Below, piece by piece: positions 6,559 to 6,828 of a stretch of 6,828 bases of DNA. Source of the DNA: Bacteroidales bacterium (lineage in GTDB: Bacteria > Bacteroidota > Bacteroidia > Bacteroidales > WCHB1-69); NCBI GenBank assembly GCA_031272415.1, contig JAISTU010000150.1:1-6828 (forward strand). Reading direction: 5' to 3'. Under the pieces are notes generated by a model that saw only the letters and a list, made by a program, of their open reading frames with translations, did not search any database and had not been told where the DNA came from. Both the position numbers and the translations under genes were made by a program. Positions within the stretch are counted from its first letter, which is position 1. The number at the start of each line of letters is the position of its first letter.

Positions 6559-6765
6559 ATGAATAGTAAAGAACGTACAATGGAAGTAGATACTTTGCAG
6601 AGCAATGCTAATGATTTTTCAATAGACGCTCGCAAAGATGCAGGCAGTGGCTCTCAAACGCATTTTAAGCGATTTAGAGAGATGATTTCGTTGTGCCATG
6701 TACCCCCCCCCCCAGCGAAAGTCGCTGAAAATCAATTATTTAAGCAAATTTTACGGTTATGTTAG
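6559..6765 (+). CDS. Unrecognised short protein interrupted by a C11 tract; possible frameshifted gene start
   Basis: I do not recognise this 68-residue product. It follows a good promoter and an A-rich leader, which supports real expression. The N-terminal part is polar (NSKERT, SIDARKDAGSGSQ), followed by a basic stretch (HFKRFRE), and then an 11-C run (6703-6713) encodes PPPP. As written, the frame ends at TAG 6763-6765. One C fewer (or two more) would switch translation to a frame that stays open to the window edge, passing through a hydrophobic, Trp/Phe-rich stretch. One C more stops almost at once (TGA within the next five codons). An ATG at 6759 overlaps the stop and opens a third frame (MLEVALYGFSIG...) to the edge. 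An alternative start is Met8 at 6580. It may be a complete small protein, the N-terminus of a phase-variable gene, or a gene broken by a sequencing error in the homopolymer. Confidence 0.45.
   Translation: MNSKERTMEVDTLQSNANDFSIDARKDAGSGSQTHFKRFREMISLCHVPPPPAKVAENQLFKQILRLC
6703..6713 (+). repeat. C11 homopolymer within a reading frame
   Basis: Eleven consecutive C bases stand out in AT-rich DNA; no other long G or C run occurs in the window. Such tracts in coding sequence are prone to slipped-strand changes during replication and to length errors in sequencing. Confidence 0.95.
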
Positions 6766-6828
6766 AAGTTGCTTTGTATGGATTTTCTATTGGGTCAATC
6801 TGGTCGGCAAAATATGGCAGGAAACAGA
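6759..6828 (+). CDS. Possible start of a downstream gene, cut by the window edge
   Basis: ATG at 6759-6761 overlaps the TAG of the preceding frame and opens 23 codons (MLEVALYGFSIGS...) to the edge. All three forward frames are open over these last 60 or so bases, and a further ATG at 6778 (MDFLLGQSG...) lies in the frame of the upstream gene. The correct frame therefore cannot be chosen from this window. No family is recognised. Confidence 0.2.
   Translation, partial: MLEVALYGFSIGSIWSAKYGRKQ

Noticed and set aside
6284..6580. 98-codon open frame on the minus strand
   Set aside because: It runs through the palindromic repeat and a promoter, and its product is low-complexity Phe/Tyr/Lys/Ile as expected from AT-rich non-coding DNA.

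Overview
The window looks like chromosomal DNA from a member of the Bacteroidota. The DNA is AT-rich, there are no Shine-Dalgarno sequences before the starts, and the promoters carry the TAnnTTTG -7 box typical of that phylum (TATCTTTG at 249-256 and 6441-6448, TATTTTTG on the minus strand at 6130-6123). The protein styles also fit the phylum: a delta' subunit beginning MLF, a short Sfp-type phosphopantetheinyl transferase beginning MPLY, and a stand-alone TonB C-terminal-domain protein. I cannot name the genus.

Layout. Bases 1-306 are non-coding and hold a truncated repeat end, a 107-bp palindromic repeat (42-148), a CTCTACA heptamer array and the guaB promoter. A plus-strand operon follows: guaB (IMP dehydrogenase), a holB-type DNA polymerase III delta' gene with a GTG start 5 nt after guaB, and an ABC-F ATPase gene 18 nt further on. 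A short spacer with three AATTCTC heptamers (4909-4933) separates it from a convergent minus-strand pair. That pair is a TonB-like gene (6092-5595) transcribed first, then a 4'-phosphopantetheinyl transferase gene (5558-4935). Bases 6093-6558 are non-coding and hold the minus-strand promoter, a second heptamer array, a second 107-bp palindrome (6233-6339) in inverted orientation, and a well-formed plus-strand promoter for a short unrecognised reading frame. That frame is interrupted by an 11-C tract, and the window ends about 115 nt after the tract.

The protein genes are ordinary housekeeping or envelope genes: guanine nucleotide synthesis, clamp loading, ribosome-associated ATPase, carrier-protein activation and a TonB-type periplasmic domain. 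Nothing in them forms a recognisable new multi-gene system. The interesting structure is between the genes. The two intergenic regions carry the same composite block (palindrome, heptamer array, then a 46-nt A/T block ending exactly at the -7 box) as an inverted pair about 6 kb apart, with both promoters pointing inward. Sequence similarity stops at the -7 box, so the block looks like a duplicated or mobile promoter cassette. The second item of interest is the C11 tract inside the last reading frame, a candidate slippage (phase-variation) site.
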